Shown in pieces: positions 10,979 to 23,253 of a DNA stretch of 64,000 nucleotides (position 1 is its first letter; each line of letters begins with the position of its first letter). Made by a program: the position numbers and the translations under genes. The stretch lies in the NCBI GenBank assembly GCA_030549775.1, contig CM060171.1:144542859-144606858 (forward strand), read 5' to 3'. Under the pieces are notes generated by a model, which was not told the origin of the DNA, did no database searches, and saw only the letters and a list, made by a program, of their open reading frames with translations. This stretch comes from Tamarix chinensis (Eukaryota > Streptophyta > Magnoliopsida > Caryophyllales > Tamaricaceae).

Positions 10979-11024
10979 ATATGCGCTATAGAACTCCCCT
11001 ATATGCGCCTACACATGTCCACCA

Positions 11025-12300
11025 ATGGTGAAGAAGAGAACCGCACCTCATCCTAGAATGTTGCATGCTTCATCCTTGTGGTCCTCTTCTCCGGTGGCAA
11101 CCTCGAATGTTCTAGGCAATTCAAAGAATAGAGCTTCTATTGATCACGAATTTGTTACTGATTTGTCTCCGTCCATGAAGAACCCTAATGGCTCACGCTA
11201 TCAATTTGACACCCTGAATCGATAAGTATGGTTGAACAAACCACTAATTCTGATGCTAGGCCTACTTCTGTTGCTACTAAGCATGTTCAATTGATGCACT
11301 CTCCCTTATCGTGGAGTGATATAGTTTGCACTACTTGTAAGCCTGATCACCTTCATGCCCTCTTGTATGAACTCCCCATTGAGAATGAGGATAAGATTAT
11401 GGATGAACTTTGACAAGAGGATATTGATACTGAAACATCTTACTAGAAGAATACTCTCGTTGACATGGTTTGTGGTTATCGCCCTTCTTTTGCTCGAATG
11501 GAAACATTCATCAGAAAAAATTGGAACCATGTCCCTTTACCCAGAATTCATCTTCGCGAGGAAGGATACTACCTGTTTACCTTTGTCACTTCAGAGGATT
11601 ATGATACCATCTATGATGTTGGTTGTTGGGATTATTTGAACAGACCATTTTTACTAAAGAAATGACATCCTGACTTTTCCTTCACGAAGGGGGAGTTTTC
11701 CTCCCTTTATGGTTGAAACTACCAAGATTGCCTCTCCCTTTATGGTTAAATAGTAACATTATTTGTATATGTAGCTATGTGGGATGCCCAATAGGCATAA
11801 TCTCTATTACTGTAGCTAAGTAACATGTCTGCTTTGCTAGAGTCTTGGTGGAAGTTGACATCCATAGAGCACTACCTGAGTTTATTCATATAAAATTAAC
11901 TGATGGTTCAGTCCTCGGAAAATTCATTAAATATGAATGGAAGCACTTTTTTGCTCTCTATTCCAACAACCAGGACATTTGGCCACTAGGTGCCTATAGT
12001 ATGCCTGCAAAGAGACCCAACAGAGGAAGAAGTGGATTGTGGTTAATGACAAGAGGCATTTAAGTGCCAACAATAATCCAAATCATCCTCCTATAACCAC
12101 ACCCCTAGCTACTAACACAACTCCTCTAACAACTTGTATATCCAGAACTTCTACATTTACTACCAACCTTCCACTTCAAATCCTCTACCTAGACCACAAA
12201 AAACTTTTAACAACACTGTTGGTACTTCTATCACTACACGATCAAGAGGATAGGCCTGGTCAATTGAGAGTGATCCTCCAACTGTTGTGAATGACAACAT
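11025..12300 (+). pseudogene. LINE ORF1 (DUF4283-type nucleic-acid-binding protein), broken
   Basis: The conserved DUF4283 block is readable at about 11465-11665: a V-C-G-Y-R-P-S-F start, F-I-R-K-N-W, an E-E-G-Y-Y-L-F-T-F strand, then W-D-Y-L-N-R-P-F-L-L-K-K. It is followed after a TGA by the H-P-D-F-S segment. The next domain part, V-L-V-E-V-D-I-H-R-A-L-P-E (about 11840-11880) with the I-H-I-K-L-T-D-G-S strand, is in another frame. A basic, Thr/Pro-rich tail follows (12000-12290). Stops at about 11413 and 11663 and shifts of frame inactivate it. ORF1p normally coats element RNA. Confidence 0.8.
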
Positions 12301-12404
12301 AGACCCTAAACACCTTGAATGGGAGAATGACTCAATCTAGAAACTAGTAATAGGTAGACTTGGAGCCAGTATGATACATGCTCTTCCTAATTTCCACATT
12401 CAAC

Positions 12405-13550
12405 TAGCATGAAGGTTAGATGTTGGAACATAAGGGGTCTCAATTATCCCTATAAACAGTTAGCTATTAGAGATTGGTGTAGAAGCAATACTTTGGTGTA
12501 GATACCTTACCAAACAACAGTACCAGCCTTTGATTGAAAAGTTCGCCTCAAGACTTCGAACTTGGCAGGTACAACTACTCAGTTATGTAGGTCGACTACA
12601 ATTGATACAATCTATCCTATTCAATTTGCAAACTTACTAGAGTTTGGTTTTCCCATTCCAGTGCACATTCTCTCTAAAATTAATGCTATCTGTAGGAGGT
12701 TACTATGGTTAGGTTCTTTTGATAGCTCAAAATAGGCACTTGTTGCTTGGGATTGGGTTTGTATACCAACAATAGAAGGAGGTCTAGGTTTGGTTAATCT
12801 CTTATGGCAGAATAAAGTAGCAATGTGCAAACTCGTGTGGCTTCTAGCTTCCAAGAAGGACTTGTTATGGGTCAAATAGACACACATTTAATTCCTCAAA
12901 GGTGACAACATATGGCATATTTGAATCAAACCTTAGCCTCCTAGATCATCAAAAAGCTACTAAATCTCTGAGATATCTTCAATACTCTAGTACAACCTCC
13001 CCATCTATCTAGGATACCGCAGCAAGACAAATTCTCCATTAACCGTGCATATGATCTTATAAGACCCCATAATAATAGAGTACCTTGGTGCCCTATGGTG
13101 TGGTCTAAATTATCTATCAAATGTCACTCCTTTCTTTGCTGGCTTATAGTACTTGGGAGGTTACAAACCAAGGATAGATTGATTTCCTATGGTCTACAAC
13201 TCAAACCTATGCGTGTACTGTGCAATGACCAAGATGAAACCCACCACCACTTGTTCTTTGACTGCACCTATAATATAAGTGTGTGGCTTCCTCTCTTACA
13301 CAAGTTGGGATGTATGTACAGTATAACTGATATGGCTGTTATGATTCACTAGGTAATAATGGGGGGTGAGGCCCTAAAACCAGAAAATAAGTCACTCAAG
13401 CTCTGGTTGCTGCTACCATATATATCACATATGGAGGGAAAGAAATCGAAGCATTTTTGCTAATGAGTATAAAGGACCAATACTTATACAACACCAAATA
13501 CTTTATGACTTAGCTGGGAAGAATATCAAGATTTTAGCATTCCTAATCAT
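12405..13550 (+). pseudogene. LINE ORF2 remnant (endonuclease start joined to RT C-terminus)
   Basis: ORF2 begins at about 12410 with the typical K-V-R-C-W-N-I-R-G-L-N opening of the endonuclease. Only about 25 codons survive before a jump, near 12490-12500, to the region after the polymerase active site: L-R-T-W-Q (12560s), S-Y-V-G-R-L-Q-L-I-Q-S-I-L (12580-12620), I-N-A-I-C-R-R-L-L-W (about 12680), G-G-L-G-L-V-N-L (about 12779-12802). The C-terminal zinc-finger region is the best preserved (13095-13352): W-S-K-L-S-I-K-C-H-S-F-L-C-W-L, then C-N-D-Q-D-E-T-H-H-H-L-F-F-D-C. Many in-frame stops elsewhere. No D-D polymerase motif remains. Confidence 0.82.
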
Positions 13551-13680
13551 ACAATAAGCTTTTGGGATGTATAAATGCTTTAGCCAAGCTTATTTTGATT
13601 GCTAGGTTGTTTTTTCTCTTGAGATTGTATCCCAAATGCTCTATTTGGAAGTAATAAAATTTACATTACTTACCAAAAAA

Positions 13681-13691
13681 ACATATTTTGC
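13681..13691 (+). repeat. LINE target-site duplication, right copy
   Basis: ACATATTTTGC directly after the LINE A-run; identical to the left copy. Confidence 0.9.
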
Positions 13692-15310
13692 CTTGAATGT
13701 AAACATATCTTTATGAGGTTTGACAAAAGTAAAAGTTTTTTGAAAATTGATGCATTGCCGATTCAGGAATATGTTGATTATCTTCTTTACACTATATTAT
13801 TTCATGTGCACATAGTAGACCATGTGTCAACCTCATATAACACCTGCACTAGAACTAACTACATCAGACCCTTTGTTATCCTCCTAAATCAAGTTTAGAG
13901 CTCTACAGCATACAAGAGATATGATCTCATTCAAGAGTATGCTATGTGTAGAGTAATGTAGAATAATAACCCATAACTACTCCAAATCTTTCTTCAGCTA
14001 ATTAACTTGGATTCAAATCAATGCATCGATCTTCAACTATAACATGTCAAAACTCAATTGAGATGATGGTATATACTTTTTTATCTTGACACATTCACTT
14101 TCCACCCTACAATTCATATTTTTAAACATAAGTAATGGTTATTTAATAATTACTTAAATGAAAAATATATATACACCAACATAATTATACCTACTGGTTG
14201 TATGAGTGTCAAAGTGAAGAATCTTTTCAACCCATACAAAAACCAACATTTTATTATAAGAGTTCAACCACATCTCATAGACATATTGTATCATATGTGG
14301 AAAAATAACCCATTTGCCATGCATTAGTGACAACTCATTCTCATTTGTCTGCAATGTAGCCTCCTATACAATCCTCCTCCACTTGTCCATAAATCATTCC
14401 TCATTTTATGTACTTCCGAAATTTTTTGTAGCGAGAACATTCTTATCAATATGTTATTTACATAAGACAATGTTTAATTAGGAAACACTTTGGGATCTAT
14501 TTGTGTTAATGGTAATTCCCTATAAGTGCTCATAACACTTGATTCATGGGGTTACATCACCCTCTTAACCTTATCAAACACCCACTCATAGTTGTCGTTC
14601 TTTTTTCTTCCCATGAAAGCTAAAGCAATGGTAAAGTTCTTACCACTAGACATGAAACCAATTACCTCTAAGAATGAAGTCTATACTTGCTGGTTTTATA
14701 TGTAAAATCCAACAAATGACATAAAAAAATACACGCAATAAAGTAATAGAATTTGAGTGTGAAAGAATAATGTTACTAACCACGTCAGAGTCCAAAAGCC
14801 TATGATGCCATGAATAATATTCACTGGTTTTCATCAATTGGAATAGTTGTTGCATAATGGTACGTCCAACTAACATCAGCTACCAAAATTTGCAGGGTGT
14901 TGTAGATTGTTTGAAGCATTGAAGTGTTATCCCCGTCACCCCATTACAAATTTTCAACAATCTCCTTTGGCTTGCTATTTATTAGGGTTAGTTCCTCAAC
15001 GATCATGCGTTCCTTTGGTAATAGTTGACAAGAAGATGAATGTTATTGTAAATAAGTTTCTAACCTCCAATATCTAACCACCACAAGCAACTTCTCTCTC
15101 ACGTATCTTAAATATATTGCCACACTTTTTGAATCAGTTTAGCGAACACTTTTTGGGTTAACTAAGGGTTGCATTTTATACATACTACCTCTCTCGCAAC
15201 ATAGCCAAACCTTACTTGTCTTCAATCATCAAATAGATAAAATCTTATTACGTGGTGTTCAAGTTTCCTTAACATATTGGATTAACGACTCTCTATCTTT
15301 AAATTTTTTC
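13692..15310 (-). pseudogene. FAR1/MULE-type transposase, upstream part of the OTU-bearing gene
   Basis: Read from about 15310 downward. A degraded N-terminal FAR1-like region (15300-14930) leads to the pre-catalytic segment with R-T-I-M-Q-Q-L (about 14860), W-H-H-R-L and the H-S-N-S-I-T-L-L-R-V-F strand (about 14760). The usual M-D-C-T-Y-K-T block is altered here. Next come the F-T-I-A-L-A-F-M-G region (about 14620) and the W-V-E-K-I-L-H-F-D-T-H-T-T-S-R block (14240-14192). An 84-nt GT-AG intron at 14107-14190 follows, and splicing across it restores T-T-S-R-V-E-S. A degenerate SWIM-like region lies at about 13810. Numerous stops. The DDE transposase family moves Mutator-like elements; domesticated relatives are FAR1/FHY3 transcription factors. 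The gene continues beyond the LINE into the OTU part. Confidence 0.75.
14107..14190 (-). other. Intron in the MULE transposase pseudogene
   Basis: On the minus strand it starts GTATAATTATG (14190 downward) and ends TTGTAG (14107). It is 84 nt and AT-rich, a normal size for a short plant intron. Removing it rejoins the two parts of an Arg codon and restores the conserved T-T-S-R-V-E-S motif of MULE transposases. Confidence 0.7.
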
Positions 15311-15366
15311 TTTGTAGAAAAAAATCCACTCCAATCAATATTGATCAAATCTTGATTCTACAATTG

Positions 15367-15369
<3 letters not shown>

Positions 15370-15421
<52 letters not shown>
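15370..15421 (+). repeat. (TA)n microsatellite
   Basis: About 26 uninterrupted TA units immediately upstream of the dyad cluster. Confidence 0.97.
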
Positions 15422-15424
<3 letters not shown>

Positions 15425-15454
15425 TAAAAAGAGGGAAAAAATGTATAAGGAGGA

Positions 15455-15715
15455 TGGGTACGACTAGGTGGGTCGTCGGTAGTCCCTACTTACGATTGGG
15501 CAGAATGTAGGTGAAGAAGGGATATGATTGGGCCAATCGTAAATGGTCCAAGTTTACGACCGGATGGGTTGTAGATAGGGGAGGGTTATGTCTGGGTAGG
15601 TAATTGTCATTGGTGGTTTACGACTAGCTTAACCATTGGTAAAGGGAAGAGCGTGTATTTATGTCGTAGATAAATATAACTTATGATTGGGGTCATTGTA
15701 GGTTGGAATTTGGTA
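15455..15715. repeat. Cluster of about six imperfect palindromic motifs
   Basis: A motif of about 20 bases, roughly TTACGAYTGGG...TCGTAR, recurs at about 15459, 15489, 15523, 15552, 15618 and 15678, spaced 30-65 bp apart. Each copy is close to its own reverse complement; the best is ATGATTGGGCCAATCGTA at 15524-15541. The segment is G-rich compared with its surroundings and begins right after a (TA)n tract. Subterminal regions of CACTA transposons carry such repeated short motifs, but I find no CACTA terminus, so the class is undecided. Confidence 0.6.
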
Positions 15716-16280
15716 TGGTTAACCGGATCATATACATAATTTTATAGGGGGAATTTATACTAAAATCTCCTCGAGCTCCTTATTGTTTAAATAATGATCA
15801 TGTAAATTATTATTTTCATTATTAGTTATATAATTAAATATAGATTTCGATACGTAATATTAGTTGATATTTTTTAAATTTTGGGTAAGATAATACGCGA
15901 AATAAATAATATACAACGATTTTAAAAGTTCATGTATTTATCGTTAATATATTGATTATTAATTGATATTTATTGGTATTTTATTAATATTTATTGATAT
16001 ATATCAATAATTACTGATATTTTTATTAGTCATTATTAAAGCGATGAAGACCGGTGATAATTGAAGGTTGGGTTGAAGATCGGTGGAGGAAAGGATTAGG
16101 CAAGAGAGAAAGGTAGTGACGGAAATGTGAGAAATGAAAACGTCGACAACTGTGTCCGACTCAATAAAATCAGTCTTTTGAAGGGTGTGACCGTGTGAGC
16201 ATCACCCTTCGTATTATCTATAACAGTATCGTGTAACTTTGGATCATTCTTTAATATAACTACTATGGCTGATTTTCTGG

Positions 16281-16575
16281 TGAGGAGGATTATCAGTGCT
16301 ATCACATCCCCAAAATCATGACAGAAAAGCGGAAAAGAACAAATAAATGTGAGGAGGATTATCACTGCAATCATATCATCAAAATCATATCAGAGAAAAG
16401 TGGAAAGAACAACTGCAATCATATCAGAGAAAAGTGGAAAGAACAATTAAATGTGAGGAGGATGATCACTGAACTCATATCATCAAAGTCATATAGAAAA
16501 GTGGAGAGAACAATTAAATGTGAGGAGGATGATCACCTGCAATCTTATCAGAGAAAAATGGAAAGAATGGAAGGA
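16281..16575 (+). repeat. Tandem repeat, about 4 units of 65-105 bp
   Basis: The landmark GTGAGGAGGATKATCA begins units at about 16280, 16350, 16453 and 16517. Each is followed by variants of CAATCATATCA, AAAATCATATCAGAGAAAAG and TGGAAAGAACAA. Sub-blocks are duplicated within units, so unit length varies. An 87-codon open frame (16318-16581) crosses the array and encodes a Lys/Glu/Ile-rich repetitive peptide. I regard the frame as a by-product of the repeat. Confidence 0.8.
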
Positions 16576-16581
16576 ATGTAG

Positions 16582-17103
16582 GGAAAAATAGTTGATGGTC
16601 TATTTTGATTAATATAATTAAAGTTGTTTAATTTATTTAGTGTTTAGTTTATTTTTTTGGTATCTTAATATATATGTACATATAAAGAATATTACCTGTA
16701 TATTTATGTATAATTAAGTGTATATATTAGTATAATTATATGTACATAATATTTTATACTTATAACTAAATATTTTGAGACCATTTTAATTTTTATCCAA
16801 TTAATTTTACCTACATATACTACACATAAATTTTCCTATGAATGTACTAGTAGAAAAAAGAAAGGGGGCGGACCATACTCGTGATAAAGGTCTTTTAACG
16901 AACAGCGAAAGCATGCGCAAAGTGAGATGCTTTCGGTTCCAAAAATGTTTCTTTATAACATTATATTCTAAATTTTTTTTATTATTAAAATTAATATCAA
17001 AAGTGTCTGATTATTTTTTATTTTAAAAAAATATTATCAAATAAAATAAATAATAATTTTAAATTTTTTATTTTTTTCTTAATTTTAATAGATTTAATAT
17101 ATA

Positions 17104-17146
<43 letters not shown>

Positions 17147-19224
17147 TTCTGTCATCTCTATTTTTATATTTTTTTAAAAATAATATTTTTATATATTTTT
17201 TCTTTTCCTATTTTCATTCCCACGAGGGCCACGACCCCAGGTGTTTCGCATGCAATCAGACTTGCCACATTAATATATTTCCTTCTCTTTTTTTGGTGGA
17301 TTATTGATGAACAACTATAATTCCTTTCCTGCCACCAATAAATATTTTAACGGGAGCTATCACAACTTTTATAACATATTTATATCCCATTCATAAAGTG
17401 GTTTTATTCGTGAAAAAATAAATAAGTTCTAACAGGTAAACTTAATTTTATTTTTTTATGGGATCTAATGGTCAAAATATATGGCAAAAGACAATCATAC
17501 AGCAATTATCACTTATCAGGTAATGCTTCTGTAAACAAATCGCGTAATTTAAGAAAGAATAGCAGACAATATGAGGTACGCCTATGCAAGAGTGCAATGT
17601 GCCAAATGCCTAGGGTAGCCGTAGACGGTACGAGCAATCCTGCACCTACCAGTACCACCCCGGGGGTGAGGAAGGAATAATGTACTTATCCGAATACAAA
17701 ATTCAAATTAAAAACTAAATTTTACTAAAAATATATATATTAACATATTAATTTTATTTTTATTAATAATTAAGTAATATAAACTAATAACAATATAAAA
17801 GAAAATAAAATTAGGACATAAAAAATATAAATCATTTTTTTAATTATAATAATAATAATGATGATGATTATAATAAAAATAATACTAATAATAAATTTAT
17901 GATACTTTTATGCCATAATTTTCATTTATAGTATATTATTATTTGTTTATATAATTTAATAATTAATAAAAATTAAAATTAATATATTAAGATGTATATT
18001 TTTAGATAGATTTAGATTTTAATTTGGGTTTAAAATCTGGATATATAGCACTACTCGGTGAGGAAGCATGGAAACCATCGAGCCAAGTATCGCGTCTCAA
18101 AAAAAATGTTCAAGATTAAAAATACAATTAAAACATCTATATTCAACTCAAAAAATTTCAACCTAAATTTTAAAAATAAAACTATGTGCAAGTGACTATC
18201 GATATATGAGGACAGTTGATTAGTGTCATCCTGCGTTTTAGGAATGTCCACATGTATTAATGTATATTAGTATAATTAAAAATAAAAGATTATATTGATA
18301 ATAAAAATATATTAATTAACTAAACATATACATATATAATTTTTTTTGTTTCGTTTAATCCTTTTTTTTAAATTAATGCTTTTGTATTTAGCTATGTCCC
18401 TATCCTTGTACATCATTGCACACCGGCGGTGGTTTGTTAAAGAATTTTGTGAGGATCAATGGTATTATCACTTTGATAAACTGCACTCTAATAATACAAC
18501 TTATGCTGGGATTTCACGGGGAAAGGTATGATTGTTTATTTGATTCAATATTTGAATTGATCTAATTTAAAATATTAAATAATTAAATTAATATTAAAAA
18601 AAAATAGCTGATTCTATCAATAAAAGATTAAATAAAGTAGACATTCGATCCAATAAATACAAATAATATATTATTTGTTAAATTATATACATATATTTAC
18701 TCTAGATATGATTTATTTTCGTATAAATTTATTGTATATAATCATGTATGTATGTGTGTATAATTTTGAATGAGAGTTTTTATTGTAAGTAAATTTTATA
18801 CTTTTTAATTAGAATTTTGATTAAACATTTAAATATTATCCAAAATTTATAATTACTAATTGAATATAATGTAATTTAAGACTCAAAGTAAATTATTAGA
18901 TCATATCGATTTGATCAATTTATTATTTTTTGATTATATAACTTTTTATCATGTATTTCTCATTTGTGGCCTACTCAAAAGTTTTAGACATATGATAGAT
19001 TATTTGTTATCCAATCTAAAGTATTAGATATTAGAAATTTTTTCCGAATATTTAATCTTTAAAATATCCAAACATTTTTAATGAATATCAAATTTGTAAA
19101 CATCCCTATGGAAAAGGTGTCTCCAAAAATTGAGGTCGAGGACATCGATGCAAGTAGTTGAGACTAGAAAAAAAATTGAATTATGAATCAAGTAATAATT
19201 GTTGAAGAGAATAATCCATATTTA
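16582..19224. other. AT-rich intergenic DNA, no gene recognised
   Basis: Very AT-rich, with a (TA)n tract at 17099-17142, A/T homopolymer runs, and two short islands of more balanced composition (about 17570-17680 and 18050-18100) that I cannot assign. Small open frames at 17468-17680 and 18346-18531 show no family motif. Confidence 0.6.
17099..17142 (+). repeat. (TA)n microsatellite
   Basis: An almost perfect TA run of about 20 units in an AT-rich stretch. Confidence 0.95.
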
Positions 19225-19572
19225 TGTTGTCCCACATGATATATAAATGTCATATTTACATATTATAGATATACAATTCATGCATGTATATTGTATTAAA
19301 TACTATATTTGTTACTGTCCTTATTTCTATTGGTTATAAAAACCTTTTCCATTATGCATATAAACTTCCAAGTCTACATCTCCTCCACCACCTTTCATAT
19401 TCCTTAACTCCACTTATAATGAGTGTAATAAGTATGGATACAATATATATGTGATATGGTGAATTGCATATGTAAGAGAACTCATATATATGAATGAATA
19501 AGAGACTATTTCCTCAATTCTCCTCTATCTTGTATGATTATTTATATTTGAGTTTTTTTAATATCATAATAC
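19225..19572 (+). repeat. Left LTR of the copia element
   Basis: Starts TGTTGTCCCACATGATATAT. It shares with the right LTR, in the same order, ATACAATTCATGCATGT-like, TGTATTA, TTACTGTCCTTATTTC-like, AAAAACCTTTTCC and TCTCCTCCACCACCTTTCATAT-like segments. Confidence 0.7.
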
Positions 19573-22500
19573 GTTATCAGCACAACTTTGTTCTAGATAA
19601 AATAATAATAATGTTTATGTGTTGAACTTGTTCAGAATGTTGGGGTGCCTATAATCAAATGAACATATAGTCGGTGTCAAGTTTGATCACTGCTTAATAA
19701 AAGAGAGTGATATATCTTCTTTAGTTATCATTTTATATGGATATGATTATTATGTGTCATAGAGGACTAATATTCCATTTTTTTTTATTATGTGAGATTT
19801 TGATATTTGCAGGAATATAAAGTATCACATATGTGACTTATCTTAGACTCAAGAAAATTCCAAGGACATTGATCCCGCACTTAATATGAATTCATTAAAT
19901 ATTTTAATGAGGATATGGTATGCTTTAAAATAGTCTTAGAACAAGGGAATATTATTTTTATCTCCCCATTTGCTTTATTCTTATGCTAATTGATATTTTT
20001 ATCAATTCTATTTATATATATTTGTAATATGTAATTTAATTTAATTTTGATGATGACCTCACTTCCAATTATGAGATGGAGGATAGAGGTAAATGATAAT
20101 AGAAGGTTAAAATTTTCCCGTTTAATATATCCACATTGAATCTAATATGATCAATTCAAATTTCAAAAGTGATGGATTAGTGGCCACATGACCCATCACC
20201 ATATGTAGATCTCCTTCACTTGGAGATGATGGAAAACCATATGAAGTGGTAAATTTAAGAAAATTACATAAATTTCAAGATAATCGATTAGTAATCTCAT
20301 TGTCCATCTCCATGTGCACAAAAGTGATGGATCGATAATCTCATCGTCCATCACTATATACATATTTCATAACCAAAAGTTGATTGGATAATATAGTGCA
20401 AACCTCAGTTACCTGAAGTTAATGAAGGGCTACCATAAGTGGCTAAGTTTTTCTCACATACTCAAAATATGGATGGGTGATCGTAAAAGTGTTAGAAGAA
20501 TCATGAAGCTTCCAACCAACTATAATATTTTCAAGCATGTACCTAAGGTATGAAAGAATATTGACACATTTAAAGTGGAAGCAGGAAGCTTCACTTAATG
20601 CTTTAATGGTCTTGAACACAATACACACAATTCGATCCCCAATATTGAATGATTAAAAGGTGATGAATACCAATGCTTTAATGATCTTCAATACCACATG
20701 CACAATCCCGATGTTCAAATGAGTAAAAGGTGAGAAATACTAATGATTTAATAGTCCTGAAAACCATATACACTATTCAATCCTTAAGATCGAATGATTA
20801 AAATGTGATGAATACTTTATATGCAATTTGATCACAGAAATCAAATCGTTAAAAGTCTTTCAAGAGTTATGTAATATCGATCAAGAAGAATAGATGGTAT
20901 TAAATACCTCACATGTGTTTTTATCTAGAAGATCAAACTATTTAGTGGTATATAGAAAATTATCACCAATTTTATTATTGTTATTTCTAATTATGCAATT
21001 TTAGATATTGCATTTTAGTTTTTGAAATATTTAAAGTATTTAATCTAATCACAAATTAGGAATGATAGCTTTGTGTATAATTTGCCAACCACTTATTCAT
21101 GATACCATATGCCTACTTTATCATTGATAATGGTTAAAATCTGCAACAAGTAAGTATCCTCCACTACTGCAACGGCTAGAATATTTACAATAGTCTCCTC
21201 ATTATATTATAGCTTTGGTAGATAAAGGCATCTAATAGTTGACGCCTGAAGCTTCCTATCCGATAAGCAATTTGATGGTTGAAGTATAAAGTTTCCTATT
21301 TAATTATCAATTTAATGGTTGAAACGTGAAACTTCCTATTTGATATAAGTAATTTAATAATAGAGGCTAAAAGCTTCTTGTCCCACATATTTGAATATGA
21401 TAAAGAATATCAACTTATTCGATTGAAATGTCATTGTGCATTTTATTTTAAGGATGAAGTATTTTATGAGCTTATAATTGGCATGAATGTATATGTGTAT
21501 ACAACATGATAAACCTAATAAAGGGTTTCTTGAAGACATAATTGGATTGCAAAATTTTTCATGATATTATAGCTAAGTTCATGAAGAACTTACTATATAG
21601 TCTATGAGTATTTTATGGCATTGCTACCATCAAGATCAGCTAAAAGCAAGTCCGAGATAAAGGTACAATATATGAATTTGGTATATGTGAAAAGCTAAAA
21701 GGTGTTACTAACTAGAAGTTAGTAAACTTGTGGCCTGAGAAATGAGATCACGTTAATGTAGCAATGATAGAAAATATCATTGAAACTTGCACGAGCGCCC
21801 ACTTATAATCCTAAAAACCTTTTTAAAATGGTGATATCTTATAAACAACATATTATACTTGAAAAATTTACAATTAAGTCATTATAATGCAATTTAATGC
21901 AACATCTCCTATGCCCTTGGTAAATTTCAAGGAGAGACATGTAGACCACATAAATATACCATGTAATGGTGCATCAATGTAAAGTCACATATTATATTTT
22001 GCAACTAATATTGTTGCATTGGCACAAAAGTGAATTATAATTTAGTTATGATAATACAATATCATTGCTTTAAGTTGGAGGCAGAATGATCTGGTAGGGT
22101 CATTGATTTTGCATTTGATTCATTAACTCTTGTTAGTGAGGTCTAGAAGTGATGTGTTGATATACATGCATAGATTTTTGGTACATACTAATTTCCTATC
22201 ACATTATCCCTTAAGCCAAGTAGATTGAGCTTATCTTAAATAATTAAATGAGTTTTATATGTACCGACACTTCCCCATGGATATTGAATTAAGCCACAAA
22301 GAAGGTTAGGGATGTTTATTTCATCAGACATAGTGGGAGAGAAGAGGATATTGAGATTATAAAATAAGAAATTACTTATAAGACATCATTCATGGGATAT
22401 ATACCTAAAGAAAAATAAAATTGCACTTGATGATGCTTATGCTTACTTGATGTAGCTTATCTACAACTTTTTTTTATTATCGTGAAGAAATTATTAAAGT

Positions 22501-23253
22501 TATATGTGTATCGACTAAAGTTCCAACTCTCATAAAAATCCTTATAGTGACTTCTAATGAGATAATGACATGTATGGTATAGATATCCTAAAATTATATG
22601 ATATGAGTTCAAAGAGCTAAACTCTCAAAAGAGGAGTTATAATCCTTGAAAAGAATGGAAAACTTACCATAATAAGTTGACATGTCCATATGGATCGAAT
22701 CCGATAATAGATTACCACAGTGAATGAAATATCCATGAATTATACCGGTATAAGATGGTATAAAATAGACATTTGTGATATTTTTATCCAAATAGTGGCA
22801 ATGATAAAGGAAAAAGGTGAAAACTATTCTCAATTCATTATGGAATATCTTTAGATAAATGATATATGATATGAAAAAGTCAAAATTTTCAACTTAATAA
22901 GCATGATTTATATGAAAAAGAAGTCCAACATTTGAAGGTGTTAAACCAATTGGTTATAAATGAATGTTCATAAAGAAATGATCTAAAAGTTAGTTTTGGT
23001 GACTTATGTATTTGTATAAAAGCTAGGTTCTTGTCTCTGATAAAGTTTTTACTGGTACAGTTTCAAATGTAAGCACTATCAAAGTATGCTCATACATACG
23101 AATAGAATCATACGTAATATAACATATAAAAGAAATATACTATGTTGAGGGGGGAAATGATACTATTTTCCTCAGTCATGGCTTTGTCATACTGGGTTTT
23201 CTTGTCATTGTTTTTAATGAAGTAGTATTTTAAATGTGTACTTTTAAGGGTAG

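Larger units (their letters stand above)
10979..13680 (+). mobile_element. L1-type LINE, internally deleted, with matching target duplications
   Basis: A non-LTR retrotransposon bounded by identical 11-bp copies of ACATATTTTGC. It holds, in order, ORF1 (DUF4283-type), the first codons of the ORF2 endonuclease, the C-terminal part of the reverse transcriptase and the zinc-finger region. It ends in a short 3' UTR and an A-run (13674-13680). At 2.7 kb it is far shorter than the roughly 6 kb usual for plant L1, because most of the endonuclease and the catalytic reverse transcriptase core are missing at about 12490-12500. It landed inside the minus-strand Mutator-like gene, between the transposase and OTU parts. 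Confidence 0.9.
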
